Source of the DNA: Candidatus Omnitrophota bacterium
GTDB lineage: Bacteria; Omnitrophota; Koll11; Gygaellales; Profunditerraquicolaceae
Direction of reading: 5' to 3'
NCBI GenBank assembly: GCA_028712045.1
Contig: JAQTRA010000025.1
Span: forward strand, 1 to 11,109
Length of the DNA: 11,109 nucleotides
Below are positions 1 through 6,996 of this stretch, one piece after another (positions within the stretch are counted from its first letter, which is position 1; every line of letters starts with the position of its first letter). The translations under genes were made by a program, and so were the position numbers. A model generated the notes under the pieces. It worked only from the letters and a program-made list of their open reading frames with translations. It did no database searches and was not told where the DNA came from.

Positions 1-27
1 AGCTGACGTATTATTCGGAAAATAACT

Positions 28-35
28 AAGGAGAG
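28..35 (+). promoter_or_regulatory. Shine-Dalgarno site of trpB2
   Basis: AAGGAGAG lies 3 nt before the ATG at 39; its AGGAG core ends 5 nt before the start. It supports this start. The remaining 27 bases at the left edge contain no convincing promoter or gene end that I can identify. Confidence 0.75.
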
Positions 36-38
36 AAA

Positions 39-1430
39 ATGCCTGCTAAAAAGATCTTTCTTGATGAAAAGGATATTCCGCGGCAGTGGTATAATTTAGC
101 CGCGGACCTGCCTACACCGATGCAGCCGCCCTTAGGCCCGGATGGCAATCCGATCACCCCGGGTGCGTTATCCAAAGTTTTTCCGGATAATATTATTGAG
201 CAGGAGGTTTCCCGGCAGCGTTGGATCGATATTCCTGAAGAGATACTTGAGATTTTAACTTTATGGCGGCCGGCGCCATTACGGCGCGCACTTGCTTTGG
301 AGAAATATTTAAAAACTCCGGCGCATATTTATTATAAAGATGAAAGCCTGAGCCCGGCCGGCAGCCATAAGCCGAATACCGCGGTCGCCCAGGCCTGGTA
401 TAACAAAAAATTCGGAATTAAAAGATTGACTACGGAAACCGGGGCAGGGCAGTGGGGATGCGCTTTAGCTTTTGCCTGTAATTTAATTGGTTTAGAGTGC
501 AAAGTTTATATGGTGCGTATTAGTTTTGACCAGAAGCCGCTGCGTAAAATCATGATGCAGACCTGGGGGGCAAAATGCATCGCCAGCCCAAGCCCGCATA
601 CGCATTCAGGAAGAGAAATTTTAAAAAAGATGCCGCATACCCCGGGAAGCTTAGGGATTGCCATTAGCGAAGCAGTCGAGGATGCCGTAAGTGATAAAAG
701 CGGCAAATCGCGCTATTCTCTGGGCAGTGTTTTAAATCATGTTTTATTGCATCAGACGATTATCGGCCTGGAGGCAAAAAAACAGTTAAAGATCGCCGGT
801 GAGAAAAAACCGGATGTGGTGATCGGTTGTGTCGGCGGTGGAAGTAATTTCGCGGGGATTGCTTTTCCGTTTATCAACGACAAAATTCATGGTGAAAAAA
901 TTGAGATCATCCCGGTTGAGCCGACTGCTTGCCCGACTTTAACTAAGGGGCCATTTACTTATGATTTCGGTGATACAGCCGGGCTTACTCCGTTGTTACC
1001 AATGTTTACCTTAGGGCATGGGTTTATACCTGAGCCAATTCACGCCGGAGGCCTGCGTTATCATGGTATGGCGCCGCTGGTCAGCCAGGCAGCAGTTGAA
1101 GGTTTAATTAAGCCGCGCGCCTATGATCAGGTTAAATGTTATGAATCTGCCATACTTTGGGCGAGAACAGAAGGAACAATTTGTGCCCCGGAAACCAGCC
1201 ATGCGATTGCCTGCGCTATTGATGAGGCGATAAAAGCTAAGAAAGAAGGAAAGCAAAAAGTAATTTTATTTTGTTATAGCGGCCATGGTTTGATGGATCT
1301 GTTAGGGTATGATAAATTCCTTTCCGGAAATCTTTCTGCCTATACTTTACCGAAACATAAGATTGAGGCGTCGCTTTGCGCGTTAAAGAAATTTCCCAAA
1401 GCTAAGAGAGTAAAATCAGGAAGGTGGTAA
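39..1430 (+). CDS. trpB: Tryptophan synthase beta chain, TrpB2 type
   Basis: PLP-dependent cytoplasmic enzyme that joins indole and L-serine to give L-tryptophan. The Schiff-base lysine is K111 in [11 protein letters not shown]. The catalytic glutamate is E133 in TETGAGQWG; Trp after the Gln, where classical TrpB1 has His, is typical of the TrpB2 branch. The phosphate-binding loop is GGGSN at 266-270 and the C-terminal SGHG is at 414-417. At 463 residues, with an extended N-terminal region ([13 protein letters not shown]), it is longer than TrpB1 (about 400) and fits TrpB2. TrpB2 enzymes often do not form the tight TrpA complex and can act as stand-alone indole-salvage synthases; no trpA is visible here. 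yjbQ follows after 3 nt, suggesting co-transcription. Family assignment is firm. Whether this is the main tryptophan synthase or a salvage enzyme is not decided by the sequence. Confidence 0.95.
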   Translation: MPAKKIFLDEKDIPRQWYNLAADLPTPMQPPLGPDGNPITPGALSKVFPDNIIEQEVSRQRWIDIPEEILEILTLWRPAPLRRALALEKYLKTPAHIYYKDESLSPAGSHKPNTAVAQAWYNKKFGIKRLTTETGAGQWGCALAFACNLIGLECKVYMVRISFDQKPLRKIMMQTWGAKCIASPSPHTHSGREILKKMPHTPGSLGIAISEAVEDAVSDKSGKSRYSLGSVLNHVLLHQTIIGLEAKKQLKIAGEKKPDVVIGCVGGGSNFAGIAFPFINDKIHGEKIEIIPVEPTACPTLTKGPFTYDFGDTAGLTPLLPMFTLGHGFIPEPIHAGGLRYHGMAPLVSQAAVEGLIKPRAYDQVKCYESAILWARTEGTICAPETSHAIACAIDEAIKAKKEGKQKVILFCYSGHGLMDLLGYDKFLSGNLSAYTLPKHKIEASLCALKKFPKAKRVKSGRW

Positions 1431-1433
1431 AAT

Positions 1434-1850
1434 ATGAAGTCTTACACTCAGGAATTAATTTTTAATACAGAAAAGCGGTATGATTTTATTAATATTACCG
1501 GACAGGTAGAAGAGGCTTTAAAAAAAAGCGGAATCAAAGAAGGTTTATGTTTAGTTAACCCCATGCATATAACTGCCAGCGTATTTATTAATGATGATGA
1601 AAGCGGGTTACATGAAGATTTTTCCGCCTGGCTGGAGAAATTGGCACCCTTTGGTAAAGATAAGTATAAACATAATTTAACTGGCGAGGATAACGCGGAC
1701 GCACACCTTAAACGCACAATTATGGGTAGGGAAGTAGTGGTGGCGATAACCGCAGGTAAGCTGCATTTTGGTCCTTGGGAGCAGATTTTTTATGGCGAGT
1801 TTGACGGCCGGCGCAAAAAACGCGTGTTAGTAAAAATAATTGGTGAATAA
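1434..1850 (+). CDS. yjbQ: YjbQ/UPF0047 family protein
   Basis: A 138-residue single-domain protein of the YjbQ (UPF0047) family, whose usual length is 130-140. Visible family marks are the histidine in [13 protein letters not shown] (H45), the N/D/H cluster [10 protein letters not shown] (84-93) with H90, and the C-terminal [18 protein letters not shown] (110-127). The conserved His and acidic residues are thought to form a metal site. E. coli YjbQ shows thiamine-phosphate synthase side activity, but the physiological role of the family is not settled, so I give no pathway. The start is supported by AAGGTGG at 1421-1427, 6 nt before the ATG and overlapping the end of trpB2. The macro-Nudix gene follows within 11-17 nt, so it sits inside a probable three-gene operon. 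Confidence 0.9.
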   Translation: MKSYTQELIFNTEKRYDFINITGQVEEALKKSGIKEGLCLVNPMHITASVFINDDESGLHEDFSAWLEKLAPFGKDKYKHNLTGEDNADAHLKRTIMGREVVVAITAGKLHFGPWEQIFYGEFDGRRKKRVLVKIIGE

Positions 1851-1867
1851 CAGAATAGTAGGTGAAT

Positions 1868-2791
1868 ATGAGAATTAAAAATACGGAAATCAAAGTAGTG
1901 ATGGGGGATATTACGGAATCGCGCGTTGATGCTATTGTTAATGCTGCGAATAATAAGTTGCTGATGGGCGGGGGAGTGGCCTGGGCAATTAAGCGCAAGG
2001 GAGGTAAAATAATTGAGGAAGAGGCAGTTAAAAAAGGGCCGATAGCAATCGGAGAGGCAGTGGCGACTTCCGCCGGAGAGTTAGCCGCAAAATATATAAT
2101 TCACGCCGCAACCATGGCGATGGATTTTAAAACTGATGAAACCATGATCCGTAATGCCTGTAAAAATTCGCTAAAGTTGGCAACAGAATTAAAAATTAAC
2201 TCTATTGTTTTTCCGGCTTTAGGCTGCGGCACCGGAGGTTTTCCGCTTTTAGCTTCGGCCAAGATCATGGCGCAGGAAGTTTTAAGTTATCTGCGCGGCC
2301 AAGACGCCTGTTTAAAAGAAATAATTTTCTCGGTGATCAATAAAGAGGCATTTGATGTTTTTAATAAAGGCGTTTTGGGCTATCTGGAGTATGTTACTAC
2401 TAAGCTATCTTGCGGCCCGTATGTAACGGTAGATGCGATTATTGAAGTCAGCGGCGGAATAGTTTTGATCCAGCGCAGTAATCCGCCTTTTGGCTGGGCG
2501 CTTCCCGGTGGTTTTGTAGATTACGGTGAAAGTTTAGAAGATGCAGTAAAAAGAGAAGCTAAAGAAGAGACTAATTTAGATTTAACCGAAATAAAACAAT
2601 TTCATACTTATTCTAACCCGAAGCGCGATCCCAGATTCCACACTATTGGCACGGTATTTATTGCTAAAGGTAAAGGGACCCCTAAAGCCGGAGATGATGC
2701 GCAGGGGTTAAAGGTCGTAAAACCCGAAGCAATTGCTAAGCTGCAGCTTGCTTTTGACCATAAACAAATTTTGTTAGATTATCTTAAATAA
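1868..2791 (+). CDS. Macro domain-Nudix hydrolase fusion (ADP-ribose processing)
   Basis: Two domains in one chain. Residues here are counted from the possible GTG start at 1862; subtract 2 for the preferred ATG at 1868. The macro domain (about 1-170) has GDIT (15-18), VNAANN (26-31), GGGVAWAI (36-43) and GCGTGGFPL (121-129), the ADP-ribose-binding loops. Such domains bind ADP-ribose or hydrolyse ADP-ribosyl and O-acetyl-ADP-ribose esters. The Nudix domain (about 183-309) starts with [11 protein letters not shown]. Its box runs from G217 through E223 to R231-E232 and E235-E236; the usual Gly near the box end is Asn238, a mild deviation. The flanking [17 protein letters not shown] pattern resembles archaeal/bacterial ADP-ribose pyrophosphatases, giving AMP and ribose-5-phosphate. 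Inference: one protein releases and then destroys ADP-ribose. The start is uncertain: AGGTGA at 1860-1865 is very close to the ATG at 1868, and the GTG at 1862 lies inside it. Confidence 0.9.
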   Translation: MRIKNTEIKVVMGDITESRVDAIVNAANNKLLMGGGVAWAIKRKGGKIIEEEAVKKGPIAIGEAVATSAGELAAKYIIHAATMAMDFKTDETMIRNACKNSLKLATELKINSIVFPALGCGTGGFPLLASAKIMAQEVLSYLRGQDACLKEIIFSVINKEAFDVFNKGVLGYLEYVTTKLSCGPYVTVDAIIEVSGGIVLIQRSNPPFGWALPGGFVDYGESLEDAVKREAKEETNLDLTEIKQFHTYSNPKRDPRFHTIGTVFIAKGKGTPKAGDDAQGLKVVKPEAIAKLQLAFDHKQILLDYLK

Positions 2792-2809
2792 TGGGGTTGG
2801 ATCTATTTA
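2792..2809 (+). repeat. Solitary copy of the TGGGGTCGGATCTATTTA repeat motif
   Basis: TGGGGTTGGATCTATTTA differs at one of 18 positions from the outer arms of the nested palindrome at 6997-7102. The match extends to the left: AAATAATGGGGT at 2786-2797 is also present on the minus strand at 7085-7074. It fills the 15-nt gap between two convergent genes. Its last three bases, read on the minus strand, are the TAA stop of the helicase gene. TAAATA (2785-2790) and TATTTA (2804-2809) could form a weak AT-only stem, which is not a convincing terminator. Confidence 0.7.
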
Positions 2810-4687
2810 GCCTTCGCGTAACTGTTTTTCGGCGTCGACAATGTCGCGGTTAATTACGCGGATAGTTTCTTTGATTTTATCTTTAAGCAGATAAGATGCA
2901 ACCGGCGCCTGGGAAATCTCTCGCAGCACTTGCACGCTCATCCTAAAATACCGCACCACTTCTCCTTCATCGCAATCGGTTAACTGTAATATTTTATCAA
3001 AACTTGTCCCGCGTAACCAGGCTTCCATACAGGAACATAAATGAAAATAAGGCAGCTTGCTGAAGGGGTGAATTTTATAGCGACGTTCTTTATTCTTTAC
3101 CTGATCGTAGGTTTGTTCGCAGGTTCTTTTTAAGTGCCCGATGGATTTGGAGATACCCAGCGGCATGCGTTGATTTTTGCGCGGCTCAAACACAATGGAA
3201 GCAGCGATAACTCCTAACTCGAATTCGTTAAGTTGCTCTAAAACATTCTGTTCATATAATTCAGATAAAACTAATTCGTACCCGTAAATTGTTTTAGCAA
3301 AACTTCCTTTTTCAGTAAGTTTCCCCCCGTGGATATACCCGAGATCTTTAAGCAGCCTAAGTTTGGCATCCAGCAGGTTTAAGGCTTGTTTTTGTTCATT
3401 CTTGCGTGATTGATAGTAGTGCAGGGAGAGAGGGTATATTTTAAATAATTCTTCCTGGTATTTTTCGTAAAGGTTAAGGATCGTCGCATAGGAAGTATTC
3501 AGCTGGCTTTTTACTTCCTCGGGTTTACCAAAAATGATCCGGCGTACTTCTTCCAGATTAATCCGTTCGGGGTTGATCCGCGCATAAACAAATCCTTCTT
3601 TATCAATTCCGCGTCGGCCGGCGCGTCCGGCCATCTGGTAAAAATCGCGGGTTTTTAAATTGCGGACGTAGGTGCCATAAAATTTACGCAGGCCGTCAAA
3701 AGCAACCGAACGGCTGGGCATATTAATCCCCAGGGCAAATGTTTCGGTGGTAAAAATTACTTTAAGCAGGCGGCTGGTAAAGAGCCGCTCAATAACTTCT
3801 TTTAAAGTGGGCAGCATCCCGGCATGATGATAAGCAATGCCGCGTTGCACCAGCGGGTAAAGTTCCTGGGCGGATTGTTCATTTTTTAAATTAAACCGGA
3901 CAAGCAGGTCTTCATACATCTGGGTAATTGCCCGGCTTTCTTTGGAGTCTAAAAATTTGAATCCGTAAAGGTCATGGGCTAATTCTTCAGCGCGTTTACG
4001 GCTAAAAACAAAATAAATCGCCGGTAATCCTTCTTTTTCCTGGATGTGCCTGATCAGTGAATGTAAGCGGCTGGGTTTACTGGAACGTAAACGCTTGAGC
4101 TGCTCGATTTTATCGACAATTTCATTGCCGCATTGGAAACTAAAATGTAAGGGCACTGGCCGCTGGTCTTCAATTACAACTTTGACGGTTTTATCATGGA
4201 TAGACTCAATCCAGGCAGCGAACTGTTCAATATTAGGAATTGTCGCGGATAATCCCAGCAAATTCATATGTTTGGGTAAAAAGATCAGTGATTCTTCCCA
4301 GACAGTGCCGCGTTCCGGGTTGTCAATGTAATGGATCTCATCAAAGATTATCCAGGAATATTTATCCAGGCTCCTGGGCTCATCCAGAAGTTTGTTGCGG
4401 AAAATTTCGGTAGTCATTATTAATACCGGAGCCTGGGGGTTAATGGAAACGTCCCCGGTTAAAATGCCGATATTATCCTGGAATTGATTTTGAAAGTCGC
4501 GGTATTTTTGATTGGATAAGGCTTTAATCGGGGCAGTGTAAATTACTCCGATATTATTTTGAATTGACCCGCTGATAATATGTTCGGCAATCGCGGTTTT
4601 ACCCGCTCCGGTAGGGGCGGAAACAATCACGGAGTGGCCCTGGTTAATATAGTCAATTGCTTCTTGTTGGAACCGGTCGTAAATCAT
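2807..4687 (-). CDS. Ski2/Mtr4-like DExH-box RNA helicase, compact form
   Basis: A 626-residue superfamily 2 helicase. Motifs in order: a Q-like start RFQQEAI (5-11); Walker A APTGAGKT (24-31); motif Ia TAPIKALSNQKYRDF (from 51); TTEIFRNKL (92-100); Walker B DEIH (116-119); motif III SAT (147-149); HHAGMLP (287-293); TTETFALGINMPSRS (from 313); motif VI QMAGRAGRRG (351-360). These are hallmarks of Ski2/Mtr4/HelY proteins, which unwind RNA and in eukaryotes feed the exosome. The C-terminal 480-610 region (FELGVIAASIVFEPR and the acidic DCDEGEVVRYFRM) resembles the DSHCT domain. It is much shorter than Mtr4 or mycobacterial HelY (about 900 or more) because the arch insertion is missing. A cytoplasmic role in RNA turnover or ribosome-linked work is inferred. 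Single gene, transcribed against both neighbouring blocks; no SD precedes its ATG. Confidence 0.93.
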   Translation of the reverse strand: MIYDRFQQEAIDYINQGHSVIVSAPTGAGKTAIAEHIISGSIQNNIGVIYTAPIKALSNQKYRDFQNQFQDNIGILTGDVSINPQAPVLIMTTEIFRNKLLDEPRSLDKYSWIIFDEIHYIDNPERGTVWEESLIFLPKHMNLLGLSATIPNIEQFAAWIESIHDKTVKVVIEDQRPVPLHFSFQCGNEIVDKIEQLKRLRSSKPSRLHSLIRHIQEKEGLPAIYFVFSRKRAEELAHDLYGFKFLDSKESRAITQMYEDLLVRFNLKNEQSAQELYPLVQRGIAYHHAGMLPTLKEVIERLFTSRLLKVIFTTETFALGINMPSRSVAFDGLRKFYGTYVRNLKTRDFYQMAGRAGRRGIDKEGFVYARINPERINLEEVRRIIFGKPEEVKSQLNTSYATILNLYEKYQEELFKIYPLSLHYYQSRKNEQKQALNLLDAKLRLLKDLGYIHGGKLTEKGSFAKTIYGYELVLSELYEQNVLEQLNEFELGVIAASIVFEPRKNQRMPLGISKSIGHLKRTCEQTYDQVKNKERRYKIHPFSKLPYFHLCSCMEAWLRGTSFDKILQLTDCDEGEVVRYFRMSVQVLREISQAPVASYLLKDKIKETIRVINRDIVDAEKQLREG

Positions 4688-4694
4688 GAGAGTT

Positions 4695-4724
4695 ATTATA
4701 GTCTAAAAGCATTGATTTATCTAA
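4695..4724 (-). promoter_or_regulatory. Candidate leaderless promoter for the helicase gene
   Basis: On the minus strand a perfect -10 TATAAT (plus-strand ATTATA 4695-4700) lies 7 nt upstream of the ATG at 4687-4685. A weak -35 TTAGAT (plus-strand 4719-4724) sits 18 bp further upstream. With normal -10 to start-site spacing, transcription would begin at or next to the A of the ATG. No Shine-Dalgarno is present between, which agrees with a leaderless message. Confidence 0.45.
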
Positions 4725-4739
4725 TAATAATATTATAAT
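4712..4739 (+). promoter_or_regulatory. Candidate sigma70-type promoter for the nuclease-aroC block
   Basis: TTGATT (4712-4717), a 16-bp spacer and a perfect TATAAT (4734-4739). Transcription would begin near 4746, leaving a short leader that carries the SD AGGAGG (4753-4758), 4 nt before the ATG at 4763. The 75-bp divergent gap 4688-4762 thus holds overlapping promoters for both directions. Confidence 0.55.
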
Positions 4740-4762
4740 GAATTTATAAGTCAGGAGGGATA

Positions 4763-5326
4763 ATGAAGAAAAAACTCACTATAGCGTTTCTTTTAGGATT
4801 ATTGAGCTGGGCCGGGTATCTTTATAGCGGTGATTTAGACCCGAAATATCATTCTAAGGAAGAGATCAAGTTTCAGATACCTTTTGGCCGGAATCTTAAT
4901 TACGATAATATTCTAGTCACCCGAGCGGTAGACGGAGATACGCTCCTGTTGGAAAGCGGAGAACGCGTGCGTTTGATCGGCATTGATACTCCGGAGATGC
5001 ATGAATCAGATAAGCTTAATCGCGATGCCAGCCGCAGCAAGCAGGATGTGGAAACAATTAAGCAATTAGGCAGGAGTGCGTATGAATTTACCAAAAAACT
5101 TGTGGAAGGGAAGAAAGTAAAGTTAGAGTTTGATGTTGAAAAATATGATAAATATAAAAGAATCCTGGCTTATGTTTATTTAACTGACGGGACATTTGTA
5201 AATGCTAAGATTGTCCAGGAAGGTTATGCTTCATTAATGACTTATCCACCGAATGTCCGCTACGCGGATTTATTTTTAAAATTATACCAAGAGGCGCGCG
5301 AGAATAAGCGTGGGCTTTGGCAATAG
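4763..5326 (+). CDS. Thermonuclease-like (SNase) protein with N-terminal export signal
   Basis: A 187-residue protein. A signal sequence (MKKK, then a hydrophobic stretch to about 20, YLYSG) precedes a staphylococcal-nuclease domain (about 48-187). No lipobox cysteine is seen, so it is either cleaved and secreted or held by an N-terminal anchor. The domain shows VDGDTLLLE (56-64) with D59, RLIGIDTPE (70-78) with R70, D75 and E78, and DKYKRILAYVY (129-139) with R133. These match the calcium-binding and catalytic D21, R35, D40, E43 and R87 of S. aureus nuclease, so an active calcium-dependent DNA/RNA nuclease is expected outside the cytoplasm. The ending LYQEARENKRGLWQ is typical. A role in nutrient scavenging or DNA degradation is inference. 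The stop TAG overlaps the SD of aroC, indicating co-transcription despite unrelated functions. Confidence 0.9.
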   Translation: MKKKLTIAFLLGLLSWAGYLYSGDLDPKYHSKEEIKFQIPFGRNLNYDNILVTRAVDGDTLLLESGERVRLIGIDTPEMHESDKLNRDASRSKQDVETIKQLGRSAYEFTKKLVEGKKVKLEFDVEKYDKYKRILAYVYLTDGTFVNAKIVQEGYASLMTYPPNVRYADLFLKLYQEARENKRGLWQ

Positions 5327-5330
5327 GAGG
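5324..5330 (+). promoter_or_regulatory. Shine-Dalgarno site of aroC overlapping the upstream stop
   Basis: TAGGAGG contains the TAG stop of the nuclease gene and lies 5 nt before the aroC ATG. This fixes the start and couples the two genes. Confidence 0.8.
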
Positions 5331-5335
5331 TATTT

Positions 5336-6376
5336 ATGTTAAGGTGCTTAACTGCAGGTGAATCGCATGGCGAGGGAATAGTTGCTATTTTAGAAGGGAT
5401 GCCCGCGGGTTTGAAATTAGATTTAGAATATATAAATAAACAATTGCAGCGCCGCCAGAAGGGGTTTGGCCGGGGCAAGCGCATGCAAATTGAGAATGAC
5501 CGGGCTGCAATTATCTCAGGGTTTAAGAAAAATATTACTTTGGGCAGTCCGATTACTTTATTGATTAAGAATAAAGATGCCAGTATTGAGAAATTGCATA
5601 AAGTAACTAATGCCCGGCCAGGGCATGCGGATTTATCCGGGTTGTTAAAATATGGCTTTACGGATATCCGGGAAGTTTTAGAGCGGGCTTCGGCGCGTTC
5701 AACTGTGGCGACAGTTGGCTTAGGCGCCATCTGCAGGAAATTATTAGCTGAATTTGGAATAGTTATCAGCAGTAAAGTTTTATCTGTAGCCGGAGAAACT
5801 ACTGAAGCCGGGATAAAAAATGTAATAACTCAGGCGATCGCGGATAAAGATACTGCCGGCGGAGTGTTTGAAGTAGTGGTTAAAAATGTGCCGGTGGGTT
5901 TAGGCAGTTATGTACAAGCTGACCGCCGGTTAGATAGCCGTTTGGCGGGGGCGATTATTTCTATTCCCGGGGTAAAATCTTTTGAGGTAGGTTTAGGGCT
6001 AGGGTATGCTTTTTGTTTTGGTTCGCAAGTACATGATGCGATTTATCATAATAAGCAGAAGGGTTATCATCGGGCAACCAATAACGCCGGAGGCATTGAA
6101 GGCGGGATATCTAACGGCGAAGATATAATCTTGCGCGCTTGTATGAAACCGATCGCCACCTTAATGAAACCGCTGGATTCAGTGAATATTCAGACAAAAA
6201 AGAGCGCTAAAGCAGCGCAAGAAAGATCCGATACTTGTGTGGTCCAGGCAGCCGGGGTAGTTGCGGAATCTGCCTGTGCTTTTGTTTTAGCAGATTTATT
6301 ACTTGAGAAATTCGGCTCGGATAGCTTAGTGGATATTAAACAAGCTTATCAGGCTTATCTTCGGCGTATAGCTTAA
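5336..6376 (+). CDS. aroC: Chorismate synthase
   Basis: Last step of the shikimate pathway: EPSP to chorismate, needing reduced FMN, in the cytoplasm. Recognisable blocks are TAGESHGEG near the start, GFGRGKRMQIENDRA, ARPGHAD, KYGFTDIREVLERASAR, NNAGGIEGGISNGEDI, MKPIATLMKPLDSVN and RSDTCVVQAAGVVAESA, the flavin- and substrate-binding signatures. At 346 residues it is slightly short for the family (about 350-390); the loop between NKDA and ARPGHAD is trimmed. In the ERASAR block the next residues are ST where many homologues have ET, a mild change. The start is fixed by the N-terminal motif and its SD. The stop overlaps the next ATG by one base (TAATG), so translation is probably coupled. Its product is the precursor for the tryptophan made by trpB2 upstream. 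Confidence 0.97.
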   Translation: MLRCLTAGESHGEGIVAILEGMPAGLKLDLEYINKQLQRRQKGFGRGKRMQIENDRAAIISGFKKNITLGSPITLLIKNKDASIEKLHKVTNARPGHADLSGLLKYGFTDIREVLERASARSTVATVGLGAICRKLLAEFGIVISSKVLSVAGETTEAGIKNVITQAIADKDTAGGVFEVVVKNVPVGLGSYVQADRRLDSRLAGAIISIPGVKSFEVGLGLGYAFCFGSQVHDAIYHNKQKGYHRATNNAGGIEGGISNGEDIILRACMKPIATLMKPLDSVNIQTKKSAKAAQERSDTCVVQAAGVVAESACAFVLADLLLEKFGSDSLVDIKQAYQAYLRRIA

Positions 6377-6663
6377 TGGTAAATTTAGAATATCATAATG
6401 TCCGGATTGAGAGGGTGCAATCCTCAAAAAATGTTGTGGTCCGAGGCGAGGTGACTAACAAAACCGGAAGAAATTATAGCACCGTAGCTATCCGGGTGCT
6501 CTTTTTTATAAAAAATATTACCGTGATCAATATTGTATTATCGGTTAACGGTTTAAACAGCAACTCCACAAAGTTTTTTGAAAAAAGCATCGAAGATTTA
6601 GAATATAACGCGGTAGCTAAAGATATCACGCGCTATGAAGTCTACACTGAAGGCGCGTTTTAA
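6376..6663 (+). CDS. Small beta-rich protein, FxLYD-like
   Basis: A 95-residue protein. The pattern VVVRGEVTNKTGRNYSTVAIRV followed by an aromatic/hydrophobic strand, and later LNSNSTKFFEKSIEDL, matches the general layout of FxLYD-type immunoglobulin-like domains: G-x-V-x-N, a strand, then a Ser/Thr-rich turn before a Phe. No signal peptide or membrane segment is visible, which is odd, as many such domains are extracytoplasmic. The ATG overlaps the aroC stop by one base and no separate SD is seen, so translation is probably coupled to aroC. The coding frame runs the full 288 bases without frameshift. Function is unknown. The domain call rests on pattern only and needs a profile search. Confidence 0.7.
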   Translation: MVNLEYHNVRIERVQSSKNVVVRGEVTNKTGRNYSTVAIRVLFFIKNITVINIVLSVNGLNSNSTKFFEKSIEDLEYNAVAKDITRYEVYTEGAF

Positions 6664-6687
6664 TTAAAAAATCTGGGTTAGAAAAAT

Positions 6688-6719
6688 CTCCTTCTTGCGT
6701 CTATTGTGGGTGAAAGGAG
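6688..6719 (+). promoter_or_regulatory. Possible SD-sequestering hairpin upstream of spoVG
   Basis: CTCCTT (6688-6693) is perfectly complementary to AAGGAG (6714-6719), the core of the strong spoVG SD AAAGGAGG (6713-6720), with a 20-nt loop between. It could hide the ribosome site. Only 6 bp pair, so this is a weak proposal. Confidence 0.25.
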
Positions 6720-6726
6720 GAGCCAG

Positions 6727-6978
6727 ATGGAAAATCTAATTTCAGTCAGCCGAATTTACCGGCTGGAAGGCGAATCAAAGCTAAAAGCCTTTGCCGATAT
6801 CTCTGTGGCAGGAGTAGTGGTAAAAGGCCTTAGTGTAGTAGACGGAAGTAAGGGATTATTCGTGAGCATGCCCCGGCACCAAGGTAAAGATGGTAAGTGG
6901 TATGACACAGTTTACCCGTCTACTAAAGAATTAAGAGAGCAATTAAGTCAGTTAGTCTTAAGTGCTTATCAGCAGTAA
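6727..6978 (+). CDS. spoVG: SpoVG family DNA/RNA-binding regulator
   Basis: An 83-residue protein covering the whole SpoVG fold. Marks are LKAFADISVAGVVVKGLSVV (19-38), DGSKGLFVSMP (39-49) and a final helix STKELREQLSQLVLSAY. SpoVG proteins are small site-specific nucleic-acid binders. They were named from Bacillus sporulation but occur in non-sporeformers such as Borrelia and Listeria, where they regulate gene expression. The start at 6727 is chosen because AAAGGAGG ends 6 nt before it; a GTG at 6706 in frame would put the SD inside the gene. It lies between two shikimate genes, 63 nt after the FxLYD-like gene, and is followed by the large palindrome. Target and role here are unknown. Nothing in the window indicates sporulation. 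Confidence 0.93.
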   Translation: MENLISVSRIYRLEGESKLKAFADISVAGVVVKGLSVVDGSKGLFVSMPRHQGKDGKWYDTVYPSTKELREQLSQLVLSAYQQ

Positions 6979-6996
6979 AAATAGGGAGTCTCAAAA

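Noticed and set aside
1..38. End of an upstream gene or promoter at the left edge
   Set aside because: Too short to judge; apart from the SD nothing can be supported.
1862..1867. GTG at 1862 as start of the macro-Nudix gene
   Set aside because: No SD precedes it and it overlaps the only SD-like AGGTGA; the ATG at 1868 is preferred, though the SD spacing there is short, so it remains open.
1720..1998. 92-residue minus-strand frame across the yjbQ/macro junction
   Set aside because: It overlaps two conserved genes in the opposite direction and shows no family pattern.
5260..5730. 156-residue open frame on the minus strand
   Set aside because: It lies opposite the well-conserved aroC start and the nuclease end, has no recognisable motif and no SD; a shadow of the real genes.
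6658..6669. TTTTAATTAAAA palindrome after the FxLYD-like gene as a terminator
   Set aside because: It is an AT-only 12-bp palindrome with no GC stem or loop; probably chance at a stop codon.
6706..6726. GTG at 6706 as spoVG start, adding seven residues
   Set aside because: It would place the strong SD AAAGGAGG inside the gene; the ATG at 6727 has ideal spacing and matches the usual SpoVG N-terminus.
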